NCBI GenBank assembly: GCA_905160935.1
Contig: CAJHZI010000514.1
Span: 2,315,501-2,379,500, forward strand
Direction of reading: 5' to 3'
Origin: Enchytraeus crypticus
Taxonomy: Eukaryota; Annelida; Clitellata; Enchytraeida; Enchytraeidae
Length of the DNA: 64,000 nt
The notes beneath the pieces were generated by a model that made no database searches, had not been told where the DNA came from, and saw nothing but the letters and a program-made list of their open reading frames with translations. Below are positions 1-11,454 of the stretch, one piece after another. Every line of letters begins with the position of its first letter. The stretch's first letter is position 1. The position numbers and the translations under genes were made by a program.

Positions 1-2489
1 TTATTTAGCCACTTGGCTGCTTAGAATGCCATAGTTGAGCAAGGACTTGATTTTTAGTAACGTTGCTTGACACAGAGATTTAATACATGCTCCTTCTGCA
101 CAGCTTTGGGCTTAACGACGAAAATAGCTATGTAACGAAGCTACGTCACAATAGATGGTGCTAATAATAATATTAAAAATAAAAAATAAATTATAATAAA
201 AAGATGTTAAAAATCCTTGTTAGGAGTTAATATAAAAATAAAAATAACAATAATATTAATAATAAGTTAATTCTCTTAAGACGTTAGATGACCTCCAGTA
301 GCCGGACGGCGATTCAGTACATTAAAAATAAATTAAATAAAAATAATAATGACGACGATGATGATGATACTGATGATGATGATAATAATAATAACAATAA
401 TAATAATAATAAATTTATTCCTGCCAATTGCTTTTGAGACGTAGGGGCCCATCAACTCTGCCGCGTCTGACTTAACGAATTAGGCAGGAGAACCAATGCC
501 ATTACAGGCGACCAACGTGAAAAAGCCTTTCTATGGCAGCGTCTATCTATTGCACTCCAGCGTTTTAATGCTGTATGAGTTCGTGGCACATTGGCGAATG
601 CGGCCTCTCAGAGCGTAGAGTAACTATTTTAAATATTTTTCATATTTCTTTTAATTAAATAAAGTCTTTTTTATCTTATATTTTTTTAGCCCAGGGCCTT
701 ATACAGAAAAAAATAATAACAATAATAATAATAGTAATAAACCTGTACGTTTTACAATCGGGGTAAAATATATTAAAAAAACTACTAATAATAATAATAA
801 ATTATAATAGCCATTCCTTTTTATCAAATCCGTTTTATTAAAACTATCTTAAGAATTTTACTAATGACTAAGGTTATAGTGCCGGAATATTTAAGCAAGA
901 CCAACGCGATGTGTGGTTGCTGAATGGGTGCAGTGCAGCAGTCTCGTATTACTATTTTCGTAGTTTGATCTAATTTCACTCGCCATATCTGTCGAGTGTA
1001 TCACTGATATACATGTACATGTATCTCTAACGTATTTAAAGTATTTAACGTCCACCTTCTCGCAGAAGTGTACTACTACAGGCTTCGATGGACCCTTTAG
1101 GTAAATCATCAGGGGTTGTTATTTTGTCATTGTCATGGGTTATTATCTTGTTATCATCAGGGGTTATTAACTAGTTATTATCAGTGGTTACTATCTTGTT
1201 ATTATCAGTGGTTATTATTTGGTCATCATTAGGGTTTATTATCTTTGTGCCATATGAGTCACATATGAGACTCAAAGGGTTTTTTCTCATGTTTGACAAA
1301 GCGTTTTGGTTAATTTTTTGATGACTTAAATATTTGTTTTTATCTATATTTAAAATGGTAAAAGATAGCGGGGCAAAGTTTTACTACTGAATTTTTGGTA
1401 GATATTGTAACTTTTGTGTTTTGATTTCATTGTTATAAATTATTAGGCCTAATTTAAAAAATGAATAGTTATCATCATTCAGGGAGGGTATACAGACGAA
1501 TCCTAAGCGTTTGTTTTGATCTTTGGTTAAAATTCAGAAGACCTGCCATTAATCTATTTGTTGATTTTTATTTGAAATATATTCGCAATTCATTGCAAAG
1601 AGAAAGAATTTTAATTTCAATCAAACATACTATTAGATGTTTCAGTATTTATTTTATTTCTAAGCCTACTGTTATGGCGCGATGATGGATATACACGGTA
1701 ACCCGGATTTATTTTATTTAGGTGCTTCATGTGGTATAGAATTGGTTGGAAGAGTTATATGCCATGGACACTGACGTCAGGCAGTGCACTAGAAAAAGGC
1801 TTCATGTGGGAAATTGAAAATATTAATGGTTTATGCTAAAATTAATTTTTACTATACGAAATATTTGTAGCATACACGTTCATTTGTTTGCACGTTCATT
1901 TATGTCGATATGCTAATTCGTATCAAAATAAATCTCAGCAATGGATGATGATGGATAGTCATCAATTCTGAAACAGCAAACTATTAGTAGGAATTGTTAA
2001 CTCAAATATTTAGAATCGCAAGTGAGAATCATTTCAATTGTTGGGTTCTTCCGTTGGATGGTAGTTTTTGCCCAATTCGGGTGCCAATTGTTGGGTTCTC
2101 CAATCCTCTCTCCGTTATACGAGTTCGGAAATGGAGTCGTGGGTTCGATTTTTCCAACTCTTCATGCTTTGGCGGTATTAATCTTGAGGATGCAAGGATC
2201 TCTTGCTCATATAGCCAGTTAGAGGCTAAATCAATGAGACTGGAGCTGCTATGAACAGAACTCATGCTTATTCGTTCAATGTATGATAGTTTATAGTATG
2301 TGTTTATTATTTATGATTATTTCTTTAAATTCTTTCTAAATTGAATATTGACACAAAAACTAATGGCTCACTATTTTAAACGATTTATTATTAACAAAGA
2401 AACAGATAGCAATATAACGAGTTAAAACTCCCTGGATCCGCCACTGACTCCTCGCTTATATGATTTGATACTTTCCCTCTTTTCTTCTT

Positions 2490-3130
2490 TATTATGACTG
2501 TTAACACGTGAGGTGTTATTTTACAGTCGTTTAGCTGAATCTGTGTAAAAGACGCTTAACTAGAGTAGGCAACTAGTAAATTGCGCTTTTCATAGATTTT
2601 AGGATCTGCAATCGCCTGACTGAATTCTAGAAGGATAACGCTTATCTAGAGTGGACAACAAGAAAATTAGCGTTCTTCGTAGAACTTCAGTATTATTCTC
2701 TTCTGTCTTCTTTTCTTTCTTTCTTCTGACTGTTAACACAAGAGGTGTTATTTCACAGTCGTTTAGCTGAATCTAAGGCAAAGACACTACAACTAGATTA
2801 GGCACTAGTAAATCGCGCTTTCCGTAGAATTCAGGATTGTAGTCGTTTAGATGAAATCTATGAAAGCAACACCTATCTAGATTAGGCACTAGAAAATTAG
2901 TGTTCTTCGTAGAATTTCGCTCTTTCCTGATTCTGTCGTCCTCTTCAATTTCTTTCTTCAATCTTCAGTCTTCTATTTTCTTTCTTCAATCTTCAGTCTT
3001 CAACTTTCTGTCTTCTGTCTTCACTGCCAACACAAAGTGTTGTAAACGCAGCTATTCACCTGAATTGACGAGAAAACGCTTTATCTAGATTCAATTCTAG
3101 TAATCGGCGTTTCTGGTACAATCAAGGATT
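2490..3130. repeat. Degenerate long-period tandem array
   Basis: Recurrent blocks CTGTTAACAC...GGTGTTAT (a small hairpin; 2498, 2729 and a decayed one near 3024), CAGTCGTTTAGCTGAATCT, CTAGATTAGGCACTAG and GTAAATCGCGCTTTC(C)GTAGAA. There is a main period of about 230 bp and an internal half-period of about 85-115 bp. Five related sub-blocks can be seen. Confidence 0.7.
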
Positions 3131-4867
3131 TATACGTTCAATGGATTGAGATATTGAAATGGATCGTGATTAACCGACCTATAGAAGGTCAGACGTCAAT
3201 TCCACACAAAATCTGCAATCCCGTGAGGCACAATCGTTTCAACATAGACTTCGTATTTTTCGTGCTCACTATCACCGACCTATAGAAGGTGTATAGTAGC
3301 AGTACTTCCTACGAATGCAGTCAGAAATTCAGAAACTTATATGAAATCTACTAGTTTATGTGTTTATCGCAATAATTCATTAAGAATTATATTTAGACAA
3401 GTTCAGCTGGTAATTCCGTATAAGCCAGAGTTCAGGAGTGAACTAAAATTCTATAGCCTGTTCTCTGGTAATATAGCATTGATCGAGGCCATGCTCAACA
3501 GAATCGATCAGAATCAAGCTCTTCATAAGCATTTCTCCACCCAAGCCCCACGAGTGTTGTTGTTGCATGTATGTATCTTATGCATATAATTTTTATTATT
3601 GCTTTACATAATCTACTGTTTTTTACTGAATGTCATGTCATATTTAATTTAGCATCAGTTTTTACATGAATACACCAATAATCAAAAATCCTATATTAAT
3701 ATATGAAGGTTAAACTTCTAATTAAATGTTAATTTGCATTTTCCTCATTACTTAATTTAATATTCTCTTTTCATATCCGTGCAACTCTAACGCAAAATAA
3801 ATTCTAATGAACATAAGCTGAAATGAATACAAATCTCAATGCAAAAAAAGTCAATTTAAACATTTAAATACAAACCTGAGTGCAAATAAAATTAATTCCA
3901 AACATACGGGTGAGAAATAAAATATGTAACACATTTGGTTGCGCTACATTACAGTGAAACGTCAAATCATCTGTTATTCCCACCTTACTTTAAGATTAAA
4001 TTACAAATTATATATCAGTTTACAATATACAATTTATTAAAATATCTCTCAATGCATAACTAGCGATTTGAAATAATACACATCTTGTCCATGGTACTGT
4101 TCAGAGCAATTTACAGTAATTTTTAATAGTAAATATAACTCGAGATTACTTGGTAAGTGCTATAAATTGAAGCCACTACCTGTAATAGTGCAGCAAAAGA
4201 TAAATATTCTCGCTCTCACAGAGCCAGCCATGAATATTGAATAAAATTTTAATTTCTCAAATCACTTTAAATATATCACAATTGAATAAAAAAAATAGCA
4301 CTAGAATGGCTTCAAAGTACATAAACCAGATTTCTTATACAATGATCACATTTTCTTAATGTCTCTTCAACGTACTGATGTTCTAAAAAATGGCAAGTCC
4401 AAAGTACATCCTCCCATGCAAAGTCTACCTTCAAGCTAGTCAAGAAATCTCTATGGCTCTAGAACTCGACAAGTTCATCATCCAATTATTTTGGTTTTCT
4501 CTTTATATACGAACTTCAAATTAGGCCAAACAATTAGTCCAATATAGTTTTCAAATTTAGTTTTGGAAATCACCGACTCTTGGACGTTTTCGCATTAAGA
4601 AGTAAGCAATGGATCAATTATGCTACTGTTTAAAATCACCGAAATTATTTTTCCAGCTAGCAAGTATTTTATAAACACATTTGACTTAAATTTTGTTAAT
4701 GGAATGCTTATTTTGACTGGATTTCTTTTCTTTTCGAATAGTTATGTGCATTGAACCATATTACAGTAGACGAGAGACTTTGGGAGTCAAAAACGGCGAG
4801 AGAGCGAGAAAAAATTAATAGAGATAAAGAGGAACTAAAGAAAAAGAGAGCGAGCGAGAAAGTGAGG

Positions 4868-4903
<36 letters not shown>
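4868..4903. repeat. (GA)n microsatellite
   Basis: About 18 GA units, preceded by GAGCGAGCGAGAAAGTGAGG. Confidence 0.9.
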
Positions 4904-4906
<3 letters not shown>

Positions 4907-6345
4907 TGCGGACATACCTGATTATCAATCTATAAACTGACAAGTCAAATGACTAGCTATTTAGCTTCTAATGTTGAAATTCTCTAATGAAACCTAATGC
5001 TGAAATGAAACCATGCAGTTTTAGAAATTCATAAATTTCAAGTATTATTGCAAACGGTAAGAGATTATAAAGCGGACAAAAGTATATTAGGTTATCAAAA
5101 CTTCTCTGGAATTTCAAAGTGTGAAAATTTGTGAAACTTTTCTTGTCGGTTACAGACCCCATGTGACTCAAAAGTCACGTCACTAGTATTCTCTTCGTCG
5201 TTTTAATTAGAGACTTGGCGGGACAAGATTAGCGACTTCTGCAAACATGGACACTGGGAAGCCATAGTCACAGAAGCGCATTTTAATGGTCCTTTTGAAA
5301 TTGCAGTTCTAAGTATGTTTATGCTAATTAGTTTTCATTACACTGTTGAATTTAAGAATTTTATAAAGGTAAAAGGTAGTTTTAAATGCAACGAGGCTTA
5401 ATTTATTGGTCAAAATGGTTAACATTGAATTGAATCGAATTAAATTGATTAACTTTAGGTTACATCATACGCAAGAAATACATTAGATAAAGTGAAAAAG
5501 AACGCACAGGACACGAAAGCACTGATATGTGCATTATTCAACTTAATAGGCCATCTACACGTATTATAGGTGCATTTGACTCTTTCTGCATTAATTGAGC
5601 ATAGATAATCTATAATATTAATTCGAGTTTTGCCTCGATTTGATTCTATTTCACGTCTGTAGGGTTGAAAGCCAAGGTCGACTTCATCTCTTGACTTAGA
5701 CTTAACAAGACCTACACACAGTTGCGGTGCTACGGTCGTCAATGACAACTTTTGGCATTGTGGAACCAAATTTAAGCCGAGCAAGTAAAATCTCTTTAGC
5801 AAATATAAAAGGGCCATTAAGCGATGCTTATCCAATATCTGGAAAGTCATATCTGTGAAGGGATAACATTAGGCAAGGTATAATAAAGTAACTGAAGATG
5901 TTCGTACTTTATTCTCGAAATTGCTCATTTTTCTGCTTTTGTTCATATAAAGTGACATATTGCTTCTGAGTTGATACTAAATAGGTTGTTTTAAGTCAAT
6001 TAATCTAAATCAATCTATAATCGAGCTTCGCCGAAATAGAACTGCTGTTTTCTAGTGGTAATATATCGGTATGAACTTTAAGTATACTAAACGGTGCTTA
6101 TTTGTTATCTTAATGTAGATCGTTATAGGCCTACTATTTAACTAGTTTGCATCGCAACAAGATTGGATTTTTACGCCGTTTTCATGCATATTCAGCAATA
6201 TACATTAATTGAATAAGGGATGAAAGAGAGTAAGGAGTGGAAGGTTGAGACCAGGAATACAAGTAGAAATACATGGTAGATGATTTGAAAACATAGGTCT
6301 ATATACTGTATAGGCCATATACATAAAATGATAATATATGCATAT

Positions 6346-6525
6346 GTATAGAGAATATGTATAGAGAATATGTATAGAGAATATATATAGAGAATATGTA
6401 TAGAGAATATGTATAGAGAATATGTATAGAGAATATGTATAGAGAATATATATAGAGAATATGTATAGAGAATATGTATAGAGAATATGTATAGAGACTA
6501 TGTATAGAGAATATGTATAGAGAAT
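6346..6525. repeat. 13-bp tandem array, 14 copies
   Basis: Unit GTATAGAGAATAT repeated 14 times with rare variants. Confidence 0.95.
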
Positions 6526-6585
6526 AGAAAAAGGTGGATACCACGGATTTCCAGCTGAACAGTGAGATGTTCGAGAGAGTGAGAG

Positions 6586-6613
6586 ATCCATAGACCTGCC
6601 ATTTACAGAACAC

Positions 6614-6666
<53 letters not shown>

Positions 6667-6707
6667 TGTTTGAGAGAGAGAGAGATAGACAGAGAGTGTT
6701 TGAGAGA

Positions 6708-6763
<56 letters not shown>

Positions 6764-6764
6764 A

Positions 6765-6797
<33 letters not shown>

Positions 6798-6825
6798 TCC
6801 CTAGACCTGTCATATACTGAATACT

Positions 6826-6898
<73 letters not shown>

Positions 6899-6925
6899 GA
6901 GAGTGTGAGAGAGAGAGAGAGAGCG
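6586..6925 (+). repeat. Two (GA)n tracts each preceded by a decayed LINE A/C 3' end
   Basis: ATCCATAGACCTGCCATTTA, CAGAACACGG precede the first GA tract (6618-6796). ATCCCTAGACCTGTCATATA, CTGAATACTGG precede the second (6830-6925). The first tract includes GAGAAAGAGA-type periodicity. This looks like a retroposon end and tail that were later duplicated. Confidence 0.8.
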
Positions 6926-8114
6926 GAGGGGAGGCAGATTATTTTCACATAGTTGCTCTAAATAATGTGCATTAAAGTACACAAATACATCACAGATTAA
7001 TCGGTAGATCTCCTATATCTATTACTTGTCATTATCTAAATTAACAATATTTAATCAATTATGTTGTGCTTTTTCGATTAGACATAAATCTCAAATTAGG
7101 ATTTGACCAACGTATTTAATTAAAAAAACGACAATGTGGAATATCTATTACTACTAGAAACTTGAAAAACCACCACTTTCTATGGATATAGGCTAGATCT
7201 ATGACCTATGGATCATGACTATAACATATTCCTTGGATAATTCATTATGTTCAAAAAGGATAAAATCTGATCACACTGAATGAAATATCATCGGCTGTTC
7301 CGATATTCGACAGAGATTTCGCAAAGCAATCAAATTCTTGAGGTAAGCACATGTAGATTGTTTAGATATTAATTAGGTTCCTGTTAGGCTCATTAAAAAG
7401 TATTTGACATAGCATACCTATGTTTCATATCATGCAAAAATGACGTAGTGAATGATTTTATGGTCACTGCCTTGAATATGTCCACTAGCGCAAGACTGTG
7501 CTCAGATGACCCGAGGCACAAATTCAGCGATTATCGGATCTGAGACTAGTGCGCTCATTGATGATCATATTTAACAAAAATTGCATCATTATATCATATC
7601 AATATAACACTAATGATGCTGACAAAGCTGAGCTTAGCGTCCACTGTCGTACTAGAGCAGGCTTATCTATGACTGGGTAGTGATCGAACCGACGGTCTCG
7701 ACCTGCTTTATTATCAGGCGAATTTGCAAGCAACTTTCTCTCAGTTTCTTCTCAGTTTCTCTCAGTTTCTTCTTTCTAACTTTCTTTCAGTATCTTCTCA
7801 GTTTCTTCTGCTGGTAGATTCTAATCGGCATCATATTACTGTATTGTATACTGAATATACTTCTGAGGCTCGGATTAATTATAAGTAGGCCTAATGTGTA
7901 AATTGTAACGTAAAAAGCTGTGTGTTAACTGTAAACAAAGTATTGTTTAAATATGTTTCAGTCGAAGTAAGGCTAACACTGCAACAATTAAAATACCAAA
8001 GTATCAAGAAATCCCTCATCGTCTCTAGACGTGAAACCCAACTTACGGTCACGTTATTAACGAAACCGAGTAGAGCCGATAGCATCGTCAAGTTTTCCAG
8101 CCACTCATATCAAG

Positions 8115-8414
8115 ATGGCCACTCCGTACCAGAAGATGTTTCTAGAAGTTATCCGCAGTGGAGACGCTGACAGGCTGCGGTTACTACTGGAAGAGCGACA
8201 ATTTAAAGTCAACGTGAATTTATTCAACTCCGAGGGTCAGACGGCCCTCCATCAATCCTGTCTGGAGGGAAATTTGGAGCTGGTGAAGCTGTTAGTGGCC
8301 TGGGGAGCCGATGTTCGGCTAGCTAACAGGGACGGTTGGAGTGCCCTTCACGTGGCAGTGTACGGGGGGCATCAGGATATTGTTAGATATCTACTCAATG
8401 TTCATCGGCGGTAG
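8115..8414 (+). CDS. NRARP: Notch-regulated ankyrin repeat protein (NRARP), single exon
   Basis: Intact 99-residue ORF with an ATG in a good context (caagATGg) and a TAG stop. From knowledge of the family, NRARP is a small nuclear ankyrin protein that binds the Notch intracellular domain/CSL complex and dampens Notch signalling; it also affects Wnt signalling through LEF1. Visible here: an N-terminal helical part (residues 1-39), ankyrin repeat 1 from about residue 41 (GQTALHQS, then EGNLELVKLLV) and repeat 2 from about residue 73 (DGWSALHVAVYGGHQDIV). The signature linker GADVRLANRDGWSALH at 64-79 is almost identical to vertebrate NRARP. The protein is slightly shorter than the vertebrate form (about 114 aa), with shorter ends. 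Vertebrate NRARP is also intronless, which fits this single exon. It is the only gene recognised on the plus strand. Motif and length agreement make the call strong. Confidence 0.95.
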   Translation: MATPYQKMFLEVIRSGDADRLRLLLEERQFKVNVNLFNSEGQTALHQSCLEGNLELVKLLVAWGADVRLANRDGWSALHVAVYGGHQDIVRYLLNVHRR

Positions 8415-8514
8415 TGAATCCTCGCATTGGTGCTATACGTAATTCATTCTAAGTCATTCTGAACGATTTTCATCTGCAGATTTTCGTATTGTGTAATTAT
8501 TGTATTTGAATAGA

Positions 8515-8520
8515 AATAAA
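8515..8520 (+). promoter_or_regulatory. Polyadenylation signal AATAAA of NRARP
   Basis: Canonical AATAAA 101 bases after the NRARP stop codon, on the same strand. This implies a 3' UTR of roughly 120 bases ending before the 31-bp satellite. Confidence 0.6.
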
Positions 8521-8841
8521 CTGTGCAAAGAGACTTAAGTTAGCTGGTCTAAGATTCGCCGTTATTGTAAGTGTAAAGTTCTTGTAGTTTAGTTTCTGAG
8601 TTTGGAAAACACAAACGAGTGAAACGACTGGTCTAGGACTACATGATCTACGTATCAAGTGGAATATCATTGATGTTAGCGAATCAGTGGCGTCTACAAG
8701 CTTATGGACTACGCAGAGAGCGTAGTCAAAATCTTAGGGTGGATATATTTAAAGATCTACGGGGATATTCTCGTGCCAATCCGATGAATAGGCCCAATTT
8801 AAAGTAGCCAATATACATGCATACAGTACAATGTCATTAGT

Positions 8842-9213
8842 GAATCAGTTTCTTTTGAATCATTGTCATTATGAATCAGTTTCTTTTGAATCATTGTCAT
8901 TATGAATCAGTTTCTTTTGAATCATTGTCATTATGAATCAGTTTCTTTTGAATCATTGTCATTATGAATCAGTTTCTTTTGAATCATTGTCATTATGAAT
9001 CAGTTTCTTTTGAATCATTGTCATTATGAATCAGTTTCTTTTGAATCATTGTCATTATGAATCAGTTTCTTTTGAATCATTGTCATTATGAATCAGTTTC
9101 TTTTGAATCATTGTCATTATGAATCAGTTTCTTTTGAATCATTGTCATTATGAATCAGTTTCTTTTGAATCATTGTCATTATGAATCAGTTTCTTTTGAA
9201 TCATTGTCATTAT
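8842..9213. repeat. 31-bp tandem satellite, 12 copies, 3' of NRARP
   Basis: Twelve nearly identical 31-bp units, followed by a decayed partial unit to about 9240. Each unit contains GAATCA twice, at unit positions 1 and 16, so it looks like an older duplication of a 15-16 bp half. It also contains TCATTGTCA, whose complement holds ACAATG, a Sox/HMG-like core. The lack of divergence points to recent expansion or homogenisation. Confidence 0.95.
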
Positions 9214-9739
9214 GAATCAGTATCAGTATCTTTTGCATTATCTGACTAAATTGTTGAATTTATATCTTAACTTTTAAAAACTGAGGAAGGTAATGATTTG
9301 CGTAATGGGTTGAGGGGATAGGCGCCACCATATCGAATTAGCTGTAACGTGACAATATAGGAAACCCACCCTAAGTTGCAGTACAAGACATCGAGCGTCG
9401 ATGCTACCGTGTAATACTTTAGAAAAGTAGAAAATGCTTGTATATTTATACGTACGGCTTAACGAATATATGAAGCTAAAGGAAAGTACAAGATAATACT
9501 ACTTATTTAACTTCAAATCAGGAGAAATTATGTCAACATTTGAATTAGATCAAGAATACACCAGTCTAACTAGGAGTAAGCGTATGAGTATTTGTATTCA
9601 CTATTACAGTTAATTGAGGTTAAACGTTCAACTGAGGGACCGGATTTTGAATCGTACATTGCAACCACTTAGTTATAATATTAAAGAATATTTAGTCATT
9701 TAATTTTATTGGTGGAGTTAATGTCCTCGATTTTTATCA

Positions 9740-9866
9740 GTGTTGTGTCCGTGATTCTGAAGAATAGACCAACCGTGCGCTGCATGTGTCGTAAAGGCGA
9801 CAAGGCACAAAAATAAACCAACGTCAGAAAGGGCATTCGGTTGGTGAATGCCTGCGCTTCAGAAAT
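9740..9866 (+). repeat. Retroposon family B fragment (head portion)
   Basis: Begins with the shared head (TGTTGTGTCCG, then GAATAGACCAACCG, then a GTGTCGTAAAGGCGAC-like block) and continues to the TTCGGTTGGTGAATGCC block of family B. It stops at 9866, where an inverted-repeat element begins, instead of reaching the usual CGTATCCCGAC...(GAT)n end. Confidence 0.7.
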
Positions 9867-10238
9867 CGGTCTTTTCGGTAATAGCTATAAATAGAATATC
9901 GGGGACACCAAATGTAAACAGTGGACAAGAACACGTAAACACTGCATAGAATACCATTGAAATGTATTAGTTCCTCATAAAATTTCTAATACAAGCTTTC
10001 TTTAGAAACGTTATTTACTTTACAACCTACTATACGGATATTAATTAAAGAATAATTTAACACTTATAGTTTAACTCTTTCACCCGTTATAACGGTATGC
10101 AAGCTTTATAACGAAGTTATAATGTAGACCCATCACATTTACATGTAAATATATGAAATATATGTATATGATGTCTACATAAACAAACCAGTGTTAACAT
10201 GCAACAAAATATGTTTTAAATTACCGAACTGATCTATT
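9864..10238. mobile_element. MITE-like element, copy 1 (TIR element)
   Basis: A 375-bp element whose ends are inverted copies of AATAGATC..TTCGGTAAT (left AATCGGTCTTTTCGGTAAT; right end is the complement of AATAGATCAGTTCGGTAAT). A reverse-orientation copy at 60480-60845 matches along its whole length. There is no coding capacity, so it is probably a non-autonomous DNA transposon. The superfamily was not determined. Confidence 0.75.
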
Positions 10239-10954
10239 CGTTTATAATTAAGATGACAGTCTACAATTGTGAAATGACATTAAATGTAGCATTATAGGTT
10301 CTCTATACATGTATGGCAGATATCCTTCATTGCTGATGATACGATTTTAGAGAAATATTTTACCTGTTTCATTCATGAGTGATCCAAATAAATTCACATA
10401 TGTGTTAGGTTCACAAAAAGTTTGTTAAAACTTTAAAAGTTCCTATGACCCACTTCACAGTGAGAAATATATTCCGATGCTCTGATATTTGTAGATACCC
10501 TACTTGAAATAAGCTTACGATAATGTGGTAATATTTATATAGGTTTAACTTTGCAGTTAGATAATTATCTACGTTTTGCAGTTCTACATGTATTATAATA
10601 CGACTGCAAAACTTTAACGAACAGAAGAAATTTTGATTTTCTGCAGGGTGTTAACGAAGCCAAATTGGAATACAAAATTCCAAATTTGAATCCCTACAGA
10701 ATTAGGGAGTAGTAACCATGTAGAACATACAGCATTCGCGAGTGGTAACCATGTAGAATATACAGCATTCGTGAGTGGCAACCACGTAGAATATACAAGT
10801 AGAGCATTGAGAGCGGTAACCATGTAGAATATAGATCATTGGAGAGTGGTAACCATGTAGAATATAGATCATTGGAGAGTGGTAACCATGTTGAAAGGAT
10901 AAAGAGATTTACTAGAATGATTTCGTGATGCTCGTATTCACTGATGGTGTTCAG

Positions 10955-10961
<7 letters not shown>

Positions 10962-10985
<24 letters not shown>

Positions 10986-11240
10986 AGTGTTCTTCCAAGT
11001 GGCAGGTCCATGGTACATACTCATATTCACATGCTGTTTTCACGCTCCATCGAGAGCACTCAATCGAACTAGTTAATCCCTTCACAAAAGACTAAGCCTT
11101 ATCCACATCTTCATGTAGCTAGGGAAAATATGCTTTCTGCGGTTGTATCCTGTTGCCTTTCTCAGTTCTTGCTCAATCGCCTCTTATGACAAGTGCAGTT
11201 TACGTTTGGTCTATTATTCAGCGCCCCGGACACAACAGGA
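10962..11240 (-). repeat. Retroposon family C copy with (GA)n tail
   Basis: Read on the minus strand it starts with a TGTTGTGTCCGGGG head near 11240. It passes the GTCATAAGAGGCGATTGAG block and ends at GTACCATGGACCTGCCACTT and AACACT, directly followed by about 12 GA units (10985-10962). It is a shortened relative of the copies at 19635-20000 and 61245-61612. Confidence 0.7.
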
Positions 11241-11403
11241 TAAAACAATAAAACACAACACGGCAGTTCTGAAGCTACATTTCAAATTCAAATATTGGCA
11301 TAAATAACGTGGTTATAATTTTCAATAAATATAACTGTTTTAGTTCGTTGAAACTTACTAACGAAGATCCTATAAAAGAGAATTTAAAATCACAATTTAT
11401 ATA

Positions 11404-11409
11404 TTTATT
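11404..11409 (-). promoter_or_regulatory. Polyadenylation signal AATAAA of PYROXD1
   Basis: AATAAA on the minus strand, 46 bases after the PYROXD1 stop codon; the best candidate for its cleavage signal. Confidence 0.5.
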
Positions 11410-11454
11410 ACACGGTAATCAATCGATCAATCAATCACTCACTCAATCAATCAA

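Larger units (their letters stand above)
1..8114. other. Gene-free region upstream of NRARP
   Basis: No conserved coding sequence found on either strand. Contents by position: (GAT/AAT)n at 346-412; a six-copy 24-bp array ATCATCAGGGGTTATTATC-type at 1108-1248; a LINE A/C-like 3' end at 1758-1795; a degenerate array at 2490-3130; (GA)n at 4868-4903; a 13-bp array and (GA)n tracts at 6346-6925. A 131-residue minus-strand ORF at 5850-5455 matches nothing I know and is probably fortuitous. The 7741-7810 stretch holds repeated CTCAGTTTCTT, just upstream of NRARP. I found no CSL (GTGGGAA) site in the 1 kb before NRARP. Confidence 0.6.

Noticed and set aside
1803-1812. GTGGGAA, a CSL (Notch) site, as a possible NRARP enhancer
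   Set aside because: A single site 6.3 kb upstream inside retroposon-like sequence, with no cluster near the gene; expected by chance.
5455-5850. 131-residue minus-strand ORF
   Set aside because: No recognisable domain, no splice or gene context, composition of random AT-rich DNA.
6205-6982. Overlapping ORFs of 227-247 residues on the minus strand and 80 on the plus strand
   Set aside because: They are translations of (GA)n and the 13-bp array (Ser-Leu, Arg-Glu and Tyr-Ile-Phe repeats); simple-sequence artefacts, not genes.
8842-9213. CRISPR-like array (regular repeats)
   Set aside because: Units are contiguous with no variable spacers; an ordinary eukaryotic satellite.
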